Shown here: positions 1-7,456 of the stretch, piece by piece
Position numbering within the stretch: the stretch's first letter is position 1
Layout: every line of letters starts with the position of its first letter
Assembly (NCBI RefSeq): GCF_000411975.1
Contig: NZ_ASXG01000120.1
Location: 124,001 to 188,000 of the forward strand
Reading direction: 5' to 3'
Origin: Amycolatopsis orientalis DSM 43388
Lineage (GTDB): Bacteria; Actinomycetota; Actinomycetes; Mycobacteriales; Pseudonocardiaceae
DNA length: 64,000 nt
Notes under the pieces: generated by a model
What the model saw: the letters and a program-made list of their open reading frames with translations, nothing else
Databases searched by the model: none
Told to the model about the DNA's origin: nothing
Program-made: the position numbers and the translations under genes

Positions 1-377
1 CCGCCTTCGGCGACCGAGACGACCGCCCGTTCATCGCGGCGACCCGTCAGCTGAACGAATATTTCGCCGGTACCCGAGCCGAGTTCGATCTTCCGTTAGC
101 TTTCCGTGGCACTCCTTTCCAAGAGACGGTGTGGCGGGCGCTCCTGCGCATCCCCTACGGCGAAACGACGACCTACCGAGAGCTGGCCGAATCGATCGGC
201 CGCCCGACGGCGTCCCGCGCGGTCGGCCTGGCGAACGGCCGGAACCCCATCGGCATCGTGGTGCCATGCCACCGGGTGCTGGGCAGCGACGGATCACTGA
301 CCGGCTACGCGGCTGGGGTGGAATGCAAACGGAGATTGCTGGAACTGGAACGGGGTCGGCGGCTGGTCGCGGGGTGA
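1..377 (+). CDS. ogt: Methylated-DNA--protein-cysteine methyltransferase, 3' part
   Basis: This is the C-terminal part (about 124 residues in the frame beginning at base 3) of an O6-alkylguanine-DNA alkyltransferase. The enzyme moves an alkyl group from O6-alkylguanine to its own cysteine and is used up in the process. The motif VPCHRVLG carries the acceptor Cys. It is preceded by a helix-turn-helix-like stretch (IPYGETTTYRELAESIGRP) and followed by GYAAGVECKRRLLELE, the order normal for Ogt. The start lies outside the window. The stop at 375-377 gives a C-terminus of normal length. Nothing follows on the same strand for over 2.5 kb, so it probably ends its transcription unit. Confidence 0.95.
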   Translation, partial: AFGDRDDRPFIAATRQLNEYFAGTRAEFDLPLAFRGTPFQETVWRALLRIPYGETTTYRELAESIGRPTASRAVGLANGRNPIGIVVPCHRVLGSDGSLTGYAAGVECKRRLLELERGRRLVAG

Positions 378-952
378 GCAGGGGACGGGGTGCACTTTCA
401 GCGGGCTGGCCCGGGGTCAGCTGGGCGGGCTCTCCGGGCCACGTGACCGGCTTGCTCAGGCTGAGCAGCTCGGCTCCTGGCCAAGGGCACGAGACCAGCT
501 AGCTTCTTGGGCCGAGCGCGCTCAGGCACGGGCGAAGTTAGCAGGGCTGGCCCCGGCAGGACGGCCCGAACTCGGCCAAGCCGCCAAGACCAGATCGCCC
601 AGGACTGGACAGGGCTCCGGGCTTGAGCCAAGCGAGCGATACCTGTCCCGCCTCAAGGTGAGGGGATTGCCTCCGGCCGGGCGGTGCGGGAAGGGCTCAC
701 TAACGCGGGTTCACGTGATTCGGCCCGCGACGAGCGAAGCGCACAGGTCCGAATCGGACTGTGCCGCACCGACCAGGGCCGGGTGACTGGGGTTTCGGCC
801 GAGCCGAAACCTCGCCCTCCGCGCCGACCACAAGCGATGTCGGGCTGGGCCGGGTGAATTGGGCCCAGTCGAGGTCTCAACCCGTCTGCACGCCTCGCCT
901 ACACGGCTCGCTCCGCCCACCAGCCCGCCCTGCGTGGCTCCCTTCGCCCGCA

Positions 953-1024
953 CTCGCTCGGCCTGCGCGCCTCGCCTGTATAGACCGCTCTACCTGCGCG
1001 ACTCCCTCCGCCCGCACGTCTGGC
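953..1024 (+). repeat. 72-bp direct repeat, copy A
   Basis: Positions 953-1024 match 1244-1315 over 72 bases with about eight mismatches and no gaps. Both copies share an identical 27-base opening and the core ccgctctacctgcgcgact. The copies are 291 bases apart. Between and around them are shorter, more degraded versions of the same phrases. Confidence 0.8.
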
Positions 1025-1243
1025 CCTTCCGCCCACGCGACTCCCTCCGCCTGCACGTCCGCACGCCTCACCCGACCTTGTACGCCTCACTTACCTGGCT
1101 CACTCCGCCCTGCGCGACTCCCTCCGCCTGTACGCCTCGTCCGGGCCTGCACACCCCACCCACACAGCTCACTCCAACCACGACTCGCCCACACGGCTCA
1201 CTCCGCCCGGCACTCGCGTGCACGACTCCCTCCGCCCGCGCCC

Positions 1244-1315
1244 CTCGCTCGGCCTGCGCGCCTCGCCTGCATAGGCCGCTCTACCTGCGCGACTGACTCC
1301 GCCTGCACATCTGGC
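1244..1315 (+). repeat. 72-bp direct repeat, copy B
   Basis: This is the second copy of the repeat at 953-1024. Differences are scattered single substitutions, for example cctgtataga in copy A against cctgcatagg here. That fits an old duplication without selection on a reading frame. Confidence 0.8.
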
Positions 1316-1613
1316 TCCGATCGCTCGCCACCTGGCCCTGCACACCCGGCTCGCACGCCAGCGAGGACGATCCAAACCTCGTCCGGTCGTCTCGATTCCG
1401 CAAAGCGCGGCTCGAAAGCGCAGCTCGGCTCTCACCCGCGGATCGGACGCGCTGCAGCTGGCCCGGCAAAGCGCGGGACAACGTGGCTCGCCTCGCCAGG
1501 CCAGGCCAAACCGGATCCCCGCCTCCGCCGGCCAAGCCCGATCCACCAGATCGCCGCTCACCCCGCGACCAGCTCACCCCGGCAACTGATCGGAGCCAGG
1601 CCCGCGCGCGGGT

Positions 1614-2438
1614 TCAGTTGAACCAGCCATTCACCGTGCCGAAGTCCAGTGCGCCGGTCACCTCCCCGTAGGTCCCCTGCTTCAGCATCTCCGCGGCCGC
1701 GTGGTGGGCCAGGGAGTAGGCGGCTTGGGCGATGGCCGTGCCCACGCTCACGCGACGCACGCCAGCCGCGGCTAGGTCTGCCACCGGGGGTGCGCCGGGG
1801 CCAGCCATGGCGCTCACCGGGATTGGTGAGGACTTTGCCAGTTCCGCCAGGACCTCGACGTCCACCAGGCCGGGGACGAAGATGCTGTCCGCTCCGGCGT
1901 CGGCGTAGACGCGGGCTCGGGTCAGCACCTCGGCGAAGCGGCCGGAGGGTTCGCCGATTCCGAAGAGATAGACGTCCGTGCGGGCGTTGATCCACAGCTC
2001 GGAAAGACCGGCCGTCGCGGCGGCGGCGCGGGCTGCGGTGAAGCGTTCTGCCTGTTCGTCCGGGGTGAAGAGGGTGGCGGTGCCGGCGCGGGAGTCTTCC
2101 AGGTTCACGCCTACCGCACCGGCTTCGACGACGCCGGTCACGGTTTCGGCTACGGCCGAGGGTGCCAGGCCGTAGCCGCCTTCGATGTCGGCGGTGACGG
2201 GGACCTCTACTGCCGCGGCGATGTGCGCGATCACCGACAGCATTTCCTCGCGCGAGAGATGCTGTCCGTCACCGCGGGCCAGTGCCCAGGAGACGCCTCC
2301 GCTGGTGGTCGCGATCGCGGGTGCGCCAGCGCGTTCGATGGCGACGGCGCTGCCCGCGTCCCAGGCGTTCGGCAGCACGAGAACGTCCGCCGAGTGCAGG
2401 TCGCGGAAGAGTTTTGCCTTGTCTGGCAACGAGTTCAT
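1614..2438 (-). CDS. Isocitrate lyase/PEP mutase superfamily protein
   Basis: A 274-residue TIM-barrel protein of the isocitrate lyase/PEP phosphonomutase superfamily. Members break or rearrange C-C or C-P bonds of small 2-oxo or enol acids using Mg2+. Visible signatures are LPNAWDAGSA (about residues 22-31), the metal-binding ADIEGGYG (83-90), VNLEDS (111-116) and the late RVSVGTAIAQAA. The KKCGH catalytic loop of true isocitrate lyase is absent, so it belongs to the small carboxyphosphonoenolpyruvate mutase/methylisocitrate lyase-like subgroup. Substrate is unknown. The ATG at 2438 has a good ribosome site (GGGGAGG) just upstream. Longer frames upstream of this ATG run through the deformylase gene and are not real. 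Confidence 0.9.
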   Translation of the reverse strand: MNSLPDKAKLFRDLHSADVLVLPNAWDAGSAVAIERAGAPAIATTSGGVSWALARGDGQHLSREEMLSVIAHIAAAVEVPVTADIEGGYGLAPSAVAETVTGVVEAGAVGVNLEDSRAGTATLFTPDEQAERFTAARAAAATAGLSELWINARTDVYLFGIGEPSGRFAEVLTRARVYADAGADSIFVPGLVDVEVLAELAKSSPIPVSAMAGPGAPPVADLAAAGVRRVSVGTAIAQAAYSLAHHAAAEMLKQGTYGEVTGALDFGTVNGWFN

Positions 2439-2524
2439 GAGGTTCCTCCCCAGTGGCGGGCCCCGGGCGGGGCGACTGCGGAGGAACGTATCAGCGGCCA
2501 CCGACAAAAACGGCGCGGAAAGAG

Positions 2525-3181
2525 TCAGGGGAGGTCGAAACCCAGTTCGCGGGCGGCGTCGGCGGGGGTCGGCTGGGTCCAGCGGCGGGCGACGGCCTCG
2601 TGCGTGGACAGCGAGCGCAGTTCGGCTCGGTCGAGGTACAGGATGCCGTGCAGATGGTCGGTCTCGTGCTGCACGATTCTCGCTGGCCAGCCGGACAATT
2701 CCTCGTCCAGGGCCGCGCCGGTTTCGTCCGCGCCGCGCAGCCGGATCCGCAGGGCTCGCGCGACGACCGCCTGCCAGCCGTGCACGCTCAGGCAGCCTTC
2801 GAAGAACGCGGCGGTTTCGTCGCCGACTCGGGTGTATGTCGGGTTCACCAGCACGCGGAACGGCAACGGGACGATCCCGCGGGTGGCGAGGGTGGATTCG
2901 GCGACGCCGGGGCGTTCGCGGGCACCGTCCTCGACGACCGCGATCCGCACCGACAAGCCGATCTGGGGCGCCGCGAGACCGACCCCGGGCGCGGCGTGCA
3001 TGGTCTCCTTCATGCCCGCGATCAGCGCGGACAGCATGTCGCCGCTCAGTTCGCCCTCGTACGGCCGGGCAGCGGCGCGCAGCACGGGGTCGCCTGCCTG
3101 CACGATCGGCCACGGCAACGGCTGGGCGAGCAGTTTTTCCACCTGTTCGGCAAGCACCAGCGAACCCCTTTCCAAGGGCAA
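2525..3181 (-). CDS. def: Peptide deformylase
   Basis: A 218-residue peptide deformylase, the metalloenzyme that removes the formyl group from the first Met of new proteins. All three family motifs are present: GVGLAAPQIG (66-75), EGCLSVHGW (128-136, Cys is a metal ligand) and QHETDHLHG (171-179, HExxH). Motif 2 usually reads EGCLSxPG; here it is VHG, a small deviation typical of actinobacterial paralogues. The N-terminus is about 25 residues longer than in short deformylases. It lies 86 bp upstream of the PEP mutase-like gene on the same strand and may be co-transcribed with it. A second, housekeeping def elsewhere is likely. Confidence 0.95.
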   Translation of the reverse strand: MPLERGSLVLAEQVEKLLAQPLPWPIVQAGDPVLRAAARPYEGELSGDMLSALIAGMKETMHAAPGVGLAAPQIGLSVRIAVVEDGARERPGVAESTLATRGIVPLPFRVLVNPTYTRVGDETAAFFEGCLSVHGWQAVVARALRIRLRGADETGAALDEELSGWPARIVQHETDHLHGILYLDRAELRSLSTHEAVARRWTQPTPADAARELGFDLP

Positions 3182-3250
3182 CGGGACAGCGGCATGATCG
3201 CACCCGCGCGGAGCACGACACTCGCCCGGGCATCAGGCAAGCTGGCAGCC

Positions 3251-4447
3251 GTGGCCTACGACGTGAACGCGATCCGCAAGCACTTCCCCGCACTCGAGAA
3301 CGGCGCTGCCCACTTCGACGGACCTGGTGGCTCCCAGGTCCCGGACGTGGTCGGCGAAGCAGTGTCCTCGACCCTCTGCGCCGCCATCGCGAACCGCGGC
3401 ACCGTCACCGCGGCCGAGCGCCGCGCGGACGGAGTCGTGCGCGAAGCCAGGCAAGCCGTCGCTGACCTGCTCGGCGCACGTCCAGAGGGCGTCGTGTTCG
3501 GGCGCAGCATGACCCAGGTGACCTACGACTTCTCCCGCACGCTCGCGAAGAACTGGGGCCCAGGAGACGAGGTCGTCGTCACCCGCTTGGACCACGACGC
3601 CAACGTCCGGCCCTGGGTACAAGCCGCCGAAGCACGCGGGGCGACTGTCCGCTGGGCGGACTTCGATCCTGAGACAGGCGAGTTGCCGACGTCCTCGATT
3701 ACGGACCTGCTCAGTGACCGGACGCGGCTGGTCGCGGTCACCGCGGCGTCGAACCTCCTGGGCACGCGGCCCGACCTCCCGGCGATTACCCGGGCGGTCC
3801 GTGAGGCAGGCGCGCTGAGCTATGTGGACGGCGTGCACCTGACGCCGCACGCGCCGGTCGACATCGCCGCCCTGGGGGCAGACTTCTACGCCTGCTCGCC
3901 GTACAAGTTCCTCGGCCCGCACCTCGGTCTCCTCGTGGCCGCGCCGGACCTCCTGGAGACGCTGCAGCCGGACAAGCTGCTTCCGTCGAGCAACGCGGTC
4001 CCGGAGCGTTTCGAGCTGGGTACGTTGCCGTACGAACTTCTCGCGGGCACCACCGCGGCTATCGACTTCCTGGCCGACCTCGTGCCGAGCGAAGGCAGTC
4101 GCCGCGAGCGTTTGCGTACGTCGCTGAGTGCGCTCGAAGAGCACGAAGACGCGCTGCTGCAGCGATTGGAGAACGGACTCGCGGCCTTGCCGCGCGTCGT
4201 GCGCTACGGCTCGCCGACGCGACGCCGTACGCCGACCGTGCTGTTCACAGTCACCGACTTGACCCCGCAGGCGGTGTACGAGCGCCTCGGAGCGCGTGGG
4301 ATCAACGCGCCTGCTTCGACCTTCTACGCCATCGAGTGCGCACGGCATCTCGGTCTTGGCGACACTGGTGCCGTACGCGCGGGCATCGCGCCGTACACGA
4401 CTGCAGCGGAAGTCGATCTGCTGCTCGCTGCTGTTGCGGAGCTGTGA
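3251..4447 (+). CDS. Cysteine desulfurase-like class V aminotransferase
   Basis: A 398-residue PLP-dependent protein of the class V aminotransferase/cysteine desulfurase-like family (the VC1184-type subfamily). PLP would be held by Lys219 in ACSPYKFLGPHLG, with the preceding Asp in SYVDGVHLTPHAPVD. There is no SufS/IscS-type Cys loop, so true desulfurase activity is not certain. I chose the GTG at 3251 because the family begins with YDVNAIRKHFPALENG. An in-frame ATG at 3194 would add 19 residues of low-complexity sequence. The stop TGA is directly followed by the ATG of the crotonase gene at 4448, so the two are translationally coupled and probably share a pathway. Confidence 0.9.
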   Translation: MAYDVNAIRKHFPALENGAAHFDGPGGSQVPDVVGEAVSSTLCAAIANRGTVTAAERRADGVVREARQAVADLLGARPEGVVFGRSMTQVTYDFSRTLAKNWGPGDEVVVTRLDHDANVRPWVQAAEARGATVRWADFDPETGELPTSSITDLLSDRTRLVAVTAASNLLGTRPDLPAITRAVREAGALSYVDGVHLTPHAPVDIAALGADFYACSPYKFLGPHLGLLVAAPDLLETLQPDKLLPSSNAVPERFELGTLPYELLAGTTAAIDFLADLVPSEGSRRERLRTSLSALEEHEDALLQRLENGLAALPRVVRYGSPTRRRTPTVLFTVTDLTPQAVYERLGARGINAPASTFYAIECARHLGLGDTGAVRAGIAPYTTAAEVDLLLAAVAEL

Positions 4448-5182
4448 ATGAGCATCGAGACGACTGTCGACGGACAGGTCACCACCGTCACCATCAACCG
4501 CCCGGAGAAGCGGAACGCACTCACGAAGGCGATGTACCTCGCCCTCGCGGACGCCTTCGACGCTGTCCGCACACCGATCGCCGTACTGACCGGAGCTGGC
4601 GGCGCGTTCACCGCGGGCAACGACCTCGGGGACTTCCTCGCGCACGAAGCCGGCGACAACACGAAGACGCCCGCGCGGGTCTTTCAGGAGGCGCTGCTCG
4701 CAACGCAGGCGGTGGTGGTCGCGTCGGTCGACGGTCCCGCGGTCGGTATTGGCGCAACCCTGCTGCTGCACTGCGACCTCGTCTACGCCACCGAACGCAG
4801 CTACCTGCAGTTCCCCTTCGTACCGTTGGGGCTGGTGCCGGAGTTCGGCAGCAGCTACGCGCTGCCGCGGCGGGTCGGCCCACAGCGGGCGACGGAGCTG
4901 CTGCTGTTCGGCGAACGGCTGCCTGCGGCTCAAGCGGCGCAACTCGGGTTGGTCAACGAAGTGCTCTCTGATGAGACAGCGCTGCGTACGCGGGTCTCGG
5001 AACGCGTCGCGACGCTGGCCGAGCGATCAGTACGCGCGGTGACGACGACGCGCGCGCTGTTGCACGACCGCACCGACCTGAGCGTCGAGGAGCGAATGGA
5101 GTCTGAGTCCAAGCACTTCGCGGAACTGCTGCACGACCCGCACACGGTCGAAACCTTGCGCGCGAAGCTCAACCGGCGCTAG
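4448..5182 (+). CDS. Enoyl-CoA hydratase/isomerase family protein
   Basis: A 244-residue crotonase-fold protein acting on acyl-CoA thioesters. The two oxyanion-hole segments are GGAFTAGNDLGDFL (about 50-63) and DGPAVGIGATLLLHCD (about 98-113). LGLVPEFGSSYALPRRVG resembles the enoyl-CoA isomerase-like branch more than the classical hydratase. Its ATG follows the stop of the PLP gene with no gap, and the two probably form a two-gene operon. The 3' end overlaps the convergent TetR gene by 4 bp, so there is no room for a dedicated terminator. Substrate unknown. Confidence 0.9.
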   Translation: MSIETTVDGQVTTVTINRPEKRNALTKAMYLALADAFDAVRTPIAVLTGAGGAFTAGNDLGDFLAHEAGDNTKTPARVFQEALLATQAVVVASVDGPAVGIGATLLLHCDLVYATERSYLQFPFVPLGLVPEFGSSYALPRRVGPQRATELLLFGERLPAAQAAQLGLVNEVLSDETALRTRVSERVATLAERSVRAVTTTRALLHDRTDLSVEERMESESKHFAELLHDPHTVETLRAKLNRR

Positions 5183-5775
5183 CGACGGCGGCGCTTGTCC
5201 ACTGCTGCGTCGAGAACTGGACCCAGCTCTTCGACCACGGTGTCGAGCGCCGTCACCGTACGCTCCACGCGCGCCAACACGATGGCCCCTTCAAGCGCAC
5301 TGATCATCAACACCGCCAACGAAGCAGCGCGCGCCGCCGGCACGCCCATCTGCTGCAGCGCGGACACGATGGGCTTCCGCCACTGCGCGAAGGCGTCGTT
5401 CGCGCGCTCGCGCAGCGGTTCGCTAGACGCCGCTGTGTCGGCGACTGTCGCTACTAACGGACAGCCGTAGTCGTAGCCGATCTCGAGAAACTCCGCGCGC
5501 CAGTACTCGACAACCGCGGCGAAGAGCGCGGACGGCGTCGGATCCGCGAGAGACTTCATGGCGCGCGTCACGCGGCGCGCGGCGTAGCGGCCGGTCCAAT
5601 CGATCGCCTCGCCGAACAGCTGTTCCTTACCGCCGGGGAAGTAGTGCTGCAGCGATCCCCGCGGCGCTTCGGCATGCGCTACCACCTCGCGCATCCCGGT
5701 GCCGCTCAAGCCCTGCGTACGCAGCAACTGCGCAGCGCTGAAGACCATCCGGTCGCGCGCCGGCCGTTCCGTCAT
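5179..5775 (-). CDS. TetR family transcriptional regulator
   Basis: A 198-residue TetR-type repressor. The N-terminal helix-turn-helix is clear (LLRTQGLSGTGMREVVAHAE then PRGSLQHYFPGGKEQLF, about residues 17-55). The C-terminal ligand domain resembles the LmrA/YxaF-like group (CPLVATVADTAA). The ATG at 5775 has a GGAGGAG site 7 nt upstream, so this start is well supported even though it lies inside the frame of the upstream GNAT gene. Two copies of a 14-bp palindrome upstream of that gene are likely its operators, implying autoregulation. It converges on the crotonase gene. Confidence 0.93.
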   Translation of the reverse strand: MTERPARDRMVFSAAQLLRTQGLSGTGMREVVAHAEAPRGSLQHYFPGGKEQLFGEAIDWTGRYAARRVTRAMKSLADPTPSALFAAVVEYWRAEFLEIGYDYGCPLVATVADTAASSEPLRERANDAFAQWRKPIVSALQQMGVPAARAASLAVLMISALEGAIVLARVERTVTALDTVVEELGPVLDAAVDKRRRR

Positions 5776-6232
5776 CGAGCGTCTCCTCCGTGACCGTCAG
5801 CTGGTACTCGTTCTCGCCGCCGTACCCCGGGACGAAGCGGAACCCGCACGCCCGCAGCAATCCTTCCGCAGCGACGTTGCCCTCCTGCACGGTGGCGTGC
5901 AGCGTCCGGCCTCGCCACCGCTCAGCGGCCAGCCCGACCAGGCCGCGGCCGATGCCCCGCCGCTGCCACCGGTCGGCGACGAGCAGCCCCAGTTCTACCC
6001 GGCCGTCGTCCTCCGGGACCGCGTTGAGCAGACCGGCGGGCACGCCGGAAACCTCGGCGGCCAGCGCGGTGCTGGCGAGGAGGAATCGCTGGTACCGGGC
6101 CAGCACCGCGTCCGGTTCGATCGGGCCGCCGAGGGTGAACCGGCGGCTCAGCGATTCCGGCGAGCAGGCACGGACAAGGGCGGCCACGGAACCGGCGGTG
6201 GCCGGTCGCACGGCGGTCATGACAGTCGTCAT
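5627..6232 (-). CDS. GNAT family N-acetyltransferase
   Basis: A 201-residue GNAT acetyltransferase. The acetyl-CoA loop is visible as LLVADRWQRRGIGRGLVGLAAE, followed by the usual NVAAEGLLRACGFRFVPG. The recognisable domain ends near ENEYQLTV. The frame then runs on for about 55 residues through the start of the TetR gene, ending at 5627, a 149-bp same-strand overlap. That is unusually long and may reflect loss of an original stop. The start is ATG 6232; a second in-frame ATG lies at 6220. Both fall inside operator copy 1. Substrate cannot be told from sequence. Confidence 0.8.
   Translation of the reverse strand: MTTVMTAVRPATAGSVAALVRACSPESLSRRFTLGGPIEPDAVLARYQRFLLASTALAAEVSGVPAGLLNAVPEDDGRVELGLLVADRWQRRGIGRGLVGLAAERWRGRTLHATVQEGNVAAEGLLRACGFRFVPGYGGENEYQLTVTEETLDDGTAGARPDGLQRCAVAAYAGLERHRDARGGSACRSAAGIAAALLPRR
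6219..6232. promoter_or_regulatory. Palindromic operator, copy 1 (TetR-type)
   Basis: ATGACAGTCGTCAT is a perfect dyad (ATGAC, 4-nt spacer, GTCAT). It covers both candidate ATG codons of the GNAT gene. A near-identical copy lies 42 bp upstream, centre to centre, which is four helical turns. Confidence 0.65.
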
Positions 6233-6257
6233 AATCCGAGGATCGCACACCGCCGCG

Positions 6258-6286
6258 CCTATGACAAGCGTCATGAAGGTTGTCAC
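6258..6286 (-). promoter_or_regulatory. Putative promoter of GNAT-TetR operon
   Basis: Read on the minus strand there is GTGACA (6286-6281), a 17-nt spacer, then CATAGG (6263-6258). The -35 fits sigma-70 type well and the -10 poorly. Operator copy 2 lies between the two hexamers, a usual arrangement for a repressor site. Confidence 0.45.
6261..6274. promoter_or_regulatory. Palindromic operator, copy 2 (TetR-type)
   Basis: ATGACAAGCGTCAT has the same 5-bp arms as the site at 6219-6232, with only the spacer differing. It sits in the intergenic region ahead of the GNAT-TetR pair. A TetR dimer is the natural candidate ligand. Confidence 0.65.
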
Positions 6287-6368
6287 GCTGCCGACACGGG
6301 ACGTGCGGCTCGCCGGACCCGCGAGCGGCGAGCGGCCACCGGTTTCGGGCAAGGAGAATTCACTTATC

Positions 6369-6381
6369 GTATCCGCGATAC
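6369..6381. promoter_or_regulatory. Small palindrome upstream of the orphan gene
   Basis: GTATCCGCGATAC (arms GTATC/GATAC, centre CGC) lies in a locally AT-richer stretch (about 6338-6537) that must hold the promoter of the gene at 6538. It could be an operator. No regulator can be assigned. Confidence 0.35.
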
Positions 6382-6537
6382 CCCAACGGCGGTAATTCCA
6401 TCGATTAATCGGGCCTTGACCACGATGCGTGGCCGCGAGGCCTCTTTGGGTGAAAACGGTTCCCGACACCTCCCGGGAACGCGTTTCTTCCCTATATTTT
6501 CCTGGACGCTCCGGCAGCGAGCAAAGGAGAAACGGCC

Positions 6538-6960
6538 ATGACCCAGTCGCTCGAGGTTCCGACGAAGGAATTCTGCCTCGACTGGACGATGGACGGGGAC
6601 AATGGCGGCCGGGTGCACTTCACCCTGTCCGGCCAGGTGAGCCTGTTGGACGGCAAGCGGTTCTACAAGGTCGACGGCGTGCTGTACATCGCGGACGGCA
6701 GCGCGTACTGCCGGGAGATCGGCAACCCGAGGCTGCACGTGCGGCGCAACGGCGTCGAGGAGAGCGGACGGCAATGGGGCTGGGAACCGATCAGTTCCCG
6801 CAAGAGCGCGAACCGGCTCTGCACAATGGACGGCTATTTCGTGCGCACGGGCTACTGGGCGCCGGCAGATCGCAGCATCCAGTTGGGAATCGTCGCCGAA
6901 CACGGGATCACCCGGCGCCGTTCGTACAGCGAAACCACGACGATTCGACTGGTCGACTGA
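6538..6960 (+). CDS. Hypothetical protein, unrecognised
   Basis: A 140-residue protein that I do not recognise. It has no signal peptide or membrane segment. It is rich in aromatic and charged residues and in beta-strand-like alternation (VHFTLSGQVSLLDGKRFYKVDGVLYIADG), suggesting a small all-beta cytosolic protein. Three Cys are present (in EFCLDW, AYCREIG and RLCTMDG). The AAAGGAGAAACGGCC leader gives an excellent ribosome site at the ATG, and codon use matches the neighbours, so it is very likely real. Its upstream region is unusually AT-rich for this window. It stands alone between the divergent GNAT-TetR pair and an Rv1733c-family gene. Confidence 0.75.
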   Translation: MTQSLEVPTKEFCLDWTMDGDNGGRVHFTLSGQVSLLDGKRFYKVDGVLYIADGSAYCREIGNPRLHVRRNGVEESGRQWGWEPISSRKSANRLCTMDGYFVRTGYWAPADRSIQLGIVAEHGITRRRSYSETTTIRLVD

Positions 6961-6962
6961 AT

Positions 6963-6982
6963 GGTTCCCGGAGATCGGGACC
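6963..6982 (+). terminator. Hairpin after the orphan gene
   Basis: Starting 3 nt after the stop, GGTTCCCG and CGGGACC can pair (7 bp with one bulged T, 5-nt loop). There is no T-tract, which is common for actinobacterial terminators. A second GC hairpin (arms CCCGGGC/GCCCGGG, 7040-7064) follows 58 bp later. Confidence 0.45.
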
Positions 6983-7456
6983 GCCCCCGCGGTTTGTTCC
7001 CGATTCCGGGCCGGACGGCAGTGCGCCTTTTCGCCGCGACCCGGGCAGACGCGCCCCGCCCGGGCTGTCCGTGCCGGAAACCCGCGGTTGCCTCCATGCG
7101 AACTTCCGGCGCACAGTCGTGCCCGCCGTCCGGTGCGCCAGACCACAAGATCGCTTGCCCGCCAAGGCGAACCGTGCGAATCAGACGATCCGCCGGGCGA
7201 CCGCGCCACCGAACCTTCGCCCCCGCAACCCATCTGCGTCCGGGTTCGGCGAAAGATCAATCCAGTCAACGCGTACGCACCCGCGCGCCATTGGCCTGGA
7301 CCACTCGAGCCAGCCCGCAACCGCCCGTCGGCCCGCTCGCCGTCACCCACATGGGTAAACCCCAGGCGCAGGGGTAAGCGAAAACACACCGGATCCCCAG
7401 GAAAAACGTGAAAAACGTTGTGCGGGACACAGCGCTCGCGCGCGCGAAAGAGGACC
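6983..7456. other. Intergenic region without a gene
   Basis: About 470 bp between the orphan gene and the Rv1733c-family gene. Apart from the 7040-7064 hairpin I see nothing convincing. The open frame starting at 6961 is Pro/Arg-rich, has no ribosome site and no domain. The promoter of the next gene should lie near 7380-7450, where sequence is AT-richer (gaaaaacgtgaaaaacgttg). Confidence 0.5.

Larger units (their letters stand above)
378..1613. other. Gene-free GC-rich stretch with degenerate repeats
   Basis: I find no credible gene in these 1.2 kb. The long open frames are compositional: their predicted proteins are Pro/Arg/Ala runs with no domain, and no ribosome binding site precedes them. 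From about 880 to 1330 the top strand is a chain of short, similar, C-rich phrases (variants of cgactccctccgcctgcacg and cgcctcgcctg). These include one well-preserved 72-bp direct repeat, listed separately. The rest (378-880 and 1330-1613) is GC-rich sequence without clear structure. Confidence 0.7.

Noticed and set aside
761..1621. Long plus-strand open frame of 286 codons
   Set aside because: Pro/Arg/Ser-rich product from repetitive C-rich DNA, no domain, no ribosome site; it overlaps the end of the PEP mutase-like gene.
2453..3193. N-terminal extension of the cysteine desulfurase-like frame
   Set aside because: It runs antisense through the deformylase gene, whose catalytic motifs are all present; the homologous protein starts at 3251.
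3233..4942. 569-codon minus-strand frame
   Set aside because: Shadow of the PLP enzyme and crotonase genes; product is Arg/Gly-rich without a domain.
6963..6982. Possible DosR box near the Rv1733c-family gene
   Set aside because: The TTCCCG...CGGGACC dyad is nearly 480 bp upstream, at the end of another gene, and lacks the DosR spacing and flanks; a hairpin is the simpler reading.
6961..7377. 138-codon frame directly after the orphan gene
   Set aside because: It starts at an ATG adjacent to the stop but is Pro/Arg-rich with no homology and contains hairpins at its start and further in; more likely a terminator region.
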